DNA of 22,003 nt from an uncultured Prevotellaceae bacterium (lineage in GTDB: Bacteria; Bacteroidota; Bacteroidia; Bacteroidales; Muribaculaceae): assembly GCA_947254205.1 (NCBI GenBank), contig CAMYCE010000031.1, forward strand, positions 1 through 22,003, read 5' to 3'. Shown one piece after another: positions 20,951 through 22,003 of this stretch. The notes under the pieces were generated by a model, which made no database searches, was not told the origin of the DNA, and saw nothing but the letters and a program-made list of their open reading frames with translations. Each line of letters opens with the position of its first letter. Position 1 is the stretch's first letter. Both the position numbers and the translations under genes were made by a program.

Positions 20951-21730
20951 CTATGTGCCTATTCTCACAATACCACGCTTTGAATTTTTCACAAAGTCAA
21001 CAATCACATCTCTCTCATGACTTTGAGGAACTTCTTCCATCACCTTAGCCACAGCATCGCGATTGTTTAACCCCGATAAATATAAAGTGCGATAAATCGA
21101 ATTGATTTGATTGATTTGGTCTTCACTAAAGCCTCGACGATGCAATCCCACCGAATTCACCCCCTCATAAGACAAGGGATAACGACCAGCCATGACATAG
21201 GGAGGCAAATCTTTGTTGACCAAAGAGCCACCTTGAAGCATCACGTGGTCACCAATGTGTGTGAACTGGTGCACAAGAGCTCCACCGCCCAATACTGCCC
21301 AGTCGCCTACAACAACTTCACCTGCCAGTTGCACTTGATTGGACATAATGACATGATTACCCACCACACAGTCGTGAGCAACATGGCAATAGGCCATAAT
21401 CAGGCAGTGGCTTCCCACCACAGTCTTACCCTTTGAGGCTGTGCCACGATGAATGGTTACAAACTCGCGTATATTGGTATTATCTCCAATTTCAACAATG
21501 GTGTCTTCTCCTTTGAATTTCAAATCTTGTGGAACATCACAAATGACAGCTCCCGAATGAATGTGGCAATTGCAACCAATGCGAGCTCCCGAATGTATGC
21601 TCACATTGCTGTCGATAATTGTGCCATCGCCAATTTCAACATTATCGTCGATAGTGACAAACGGGCCTATTTTCACATTAGCACCTATTTTTGCACTCGG
21701 AGCAATCACTGTAAATGGATAGTTTTCCAT
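20951..21730 (-). CDS. lpxA: UDP-N-acetylglucosamine O-acyltransferase (lipid A synthesis)
   Basis: LpxA transfers a hydroxyacyl chain from acyl-ACP to UDP-GlcNAc, the first step of lipid A synthesis, in the cytoplasm. The 259-residue protein (family about 255-262) is a left-handed beta helix made of hexapeptide repeats such as AKIGANVKIGPFVTI and VEIGDGTII. The signature block HIHSGAVICDVPQDLKF and the block IGDNTNIREFVTIHRGT are canonical, as is the catalytic motif CHVAHDC with His119 (E. coli His125). GRYPLSYEGVNSVGLHRRGF leads into the C-terminal helical domain. It lies 23 nt after fabZ on the same strand, the usual Bacteroidetes order lpxC/fabZ-lpxA, so it is probably transcribed from further upstream, outside the window. 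The ATG at 21730 is the natural start. Confidence 0.96.
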   Translation of the reverse strand: MENYPFTVIAPSAKIGANVKIGPFVTIDDNVEIGDGTIIDSNVSIHSGARIGCNCHIHSGAVICDVPQDLKFKGEDTIVEIGDNTNIREFVTIHRGTASKGKTVVGSHCLIMAYCHVAHDCVVGNHVIMSNQVQLAGEVVVGDWAVLGGGALVHQFTHIGDHVMLQGGSLVNKDLPPYVMAGRYPLSYEGVNSVGLHRRGFSEDQINQINSIYRTLYLSGLNNRDAVAKVMEEVPQSHERDVIVDFVKNSKRGIVRIGT

Positions 21731-21753
21731 AATATATTCGTTATAGTATTTTT

Positions 21754-21957
21754 TTATTTTGTTTTAATTACTTGTGCCATAAACTCGGCTTCCGACACGA
21801 TTTTCTCGCCCACAAAAGCATATCCCTTCATCACGGCACAACCTCGACGAATTGGGGTAATGAATGAAAGGTGAAACACCAGCGTGTCGCCTGGCACAAC
21901 CTTTTGCCTGAATTTTACATTATCGATTTTCATGAAATAGGTAGAATAGGATTCGGG
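21754..21957 (-). CDS. C-terminal 67 residues of FabZ (probably the fused LpxC/FabZ), cut by adapter
   Basis: FabZ dehydrates 3-hydroxyacyl-ACP in fatty-acid synthesis. The visible genomic part begins PESYSTYFMKIDNVKF and contains the hot-dog-fold C-terminal blocks VKFRQKVVPGDTL and PIRRGCAVMKGYAFV, ending SEAEFMAQVIKTK. In Bacteroidetes fabZ is normally the C-terminal half of a bifunctional LpxC/FabZ protein of about 460 residues encoded before lpxA. The catalytic His and Glu, and any LpxC part, lie beyond the break, so the fusion is inferred. The frame appears to continue into MYKRQ at its N-terminus, but those codons are Nextera adapter, not gene sequence. The apparent GTG start at 21972 is therefore false. 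Confidence 0.88.
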   Translation of the reverse strand, partial: PESYSTYFMKIDNVKFRQKVVPGDTLVFHLSFITPIRRGCAVMKGYAFVGEKIVSEAEFMAQVIKTK

Positions 21958-22003
21958 CTGTCTCTTATACACATCTGACGCTGCCGACGACTCCTTACGT
22001 GTA
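21958..22003 (-). other. Illumina Nextera adapter and i5 index left on the contig end (not genomic)
   Basis: 21958-21976 is the 19-bp Tn5 mosaic end CTGTCTCTTATACACATCT. 21977-21990 (GACGCTGCCGACGA) completes the reverse complement of the Nextera Read 1 adapter. 21991-21998 (CTCCTTAC) is the reverse complement of GTAAGGAG, which I recall as the Nextera S505/N505 index. 21999-22003 (GTGTA) is the start of the P5 flank. The real chromosome sequence ends at about 21957. Confidence 0.97.

Noticed and set aside
21754..21972. A complete 72-residue protein starting MYKRQ at 21972
   Set aside because: The first five codons are Tn5 adapter. The rest is the tail of a longer FabZ or LpxC/FabZ protein, not a small gene.
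1..22003. CRISPR array, tRNA/rRNA, insertion sequence, prophage or toxin-antitoxin genes
   Set aside because: I looked for spaced direct repeats, tRNA-like cloverleaf ends, transposase motifs and small paired ORFs in all gaps and saw none; all long frames belong to housekeeping families.

Overview
This is a piece of Bacteroidales (Bacteroidetes) core chromosome, most likely from a gut or animal-associated metagenome assembly. The evidence is the protein families and two sequence habits. DnaA, GyrA, LpxA, class II ribonucleotide reductase and a starch-module MalQ all have Bacteroidetes-style sequences. Genes lack clear Shine-Dalgarno sites, and several are preceded by the Bacteroidetes promoter pattern TTTG - about 19 nt - TAnnTTTG. 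The genus cannot be fixed by eye; a Muribaculaceae- or Prevotella-like organism is a reasonable guess. The last 46 bases are not genomic: they are Illumina Nextera adapter with an index, so the right end is an assembly or library artefact.

Layout, left to right. 1-517 (-) is the N-terminal 172 codons of shikimate dehydrogenase aroE, cut by the window edge. 823-1752 (+) is an inner-membrane MCE/MlaD-type lipid transport protein with its own terminator. 2095-3498 (+) is dnaA. 3869-6418 (+) is the B12-dependent ribonucleotide reductase nrdJ, with a textbook promoter and terminator. 6509-8752 (+) is malQ, a 4-alpha-glucanotransferase with starch-binding modules. 8809-11018 (+) is a two-gene nucleotide-sugar operon, wecB-galE. 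A bidirectional terminator separates it from htpG (Hsp90, 11123-13168, -) and clpC (13287-15467, -), which lie head to tail with a strong terminator between them. Divergent from clpC is gyrA (15806-18331, +), followed by two related secreted TPR proteins (18356-19495 and 19597-20853). A nested terminator separates these from lpxA and the tail of fabZ (lpxC/fabZ) on the minus strand.

The theme is housekeeping: chromosome replication (dnaA, nrdJ, gyrA), protein quality control (htpG, clpC), envelope building (MCE protein, wecB, galE, lpxA, fabZ) and glycogen/maltodextrin metabolism (malQ). I see no mobile element, CRISPR array, RNA gene or phage gene, and codon use looks even throughout. I found no convincing new defence or mobile system.

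The items most worth a second look are: a ClpC that lacks the Clp N-domain; a cluster of a 7-bp motif (TTGAGCA) between clpC and gyrA, with a related heptamer tandem inside wecB; a MalQ without the large DPE2-type catalytic insertion; an Asp-to-Asn change in the DNA-reading motif of DnaA; and the tandem, uncharacterised TPR pair behind gyrA with a long inverted repeat between its members.
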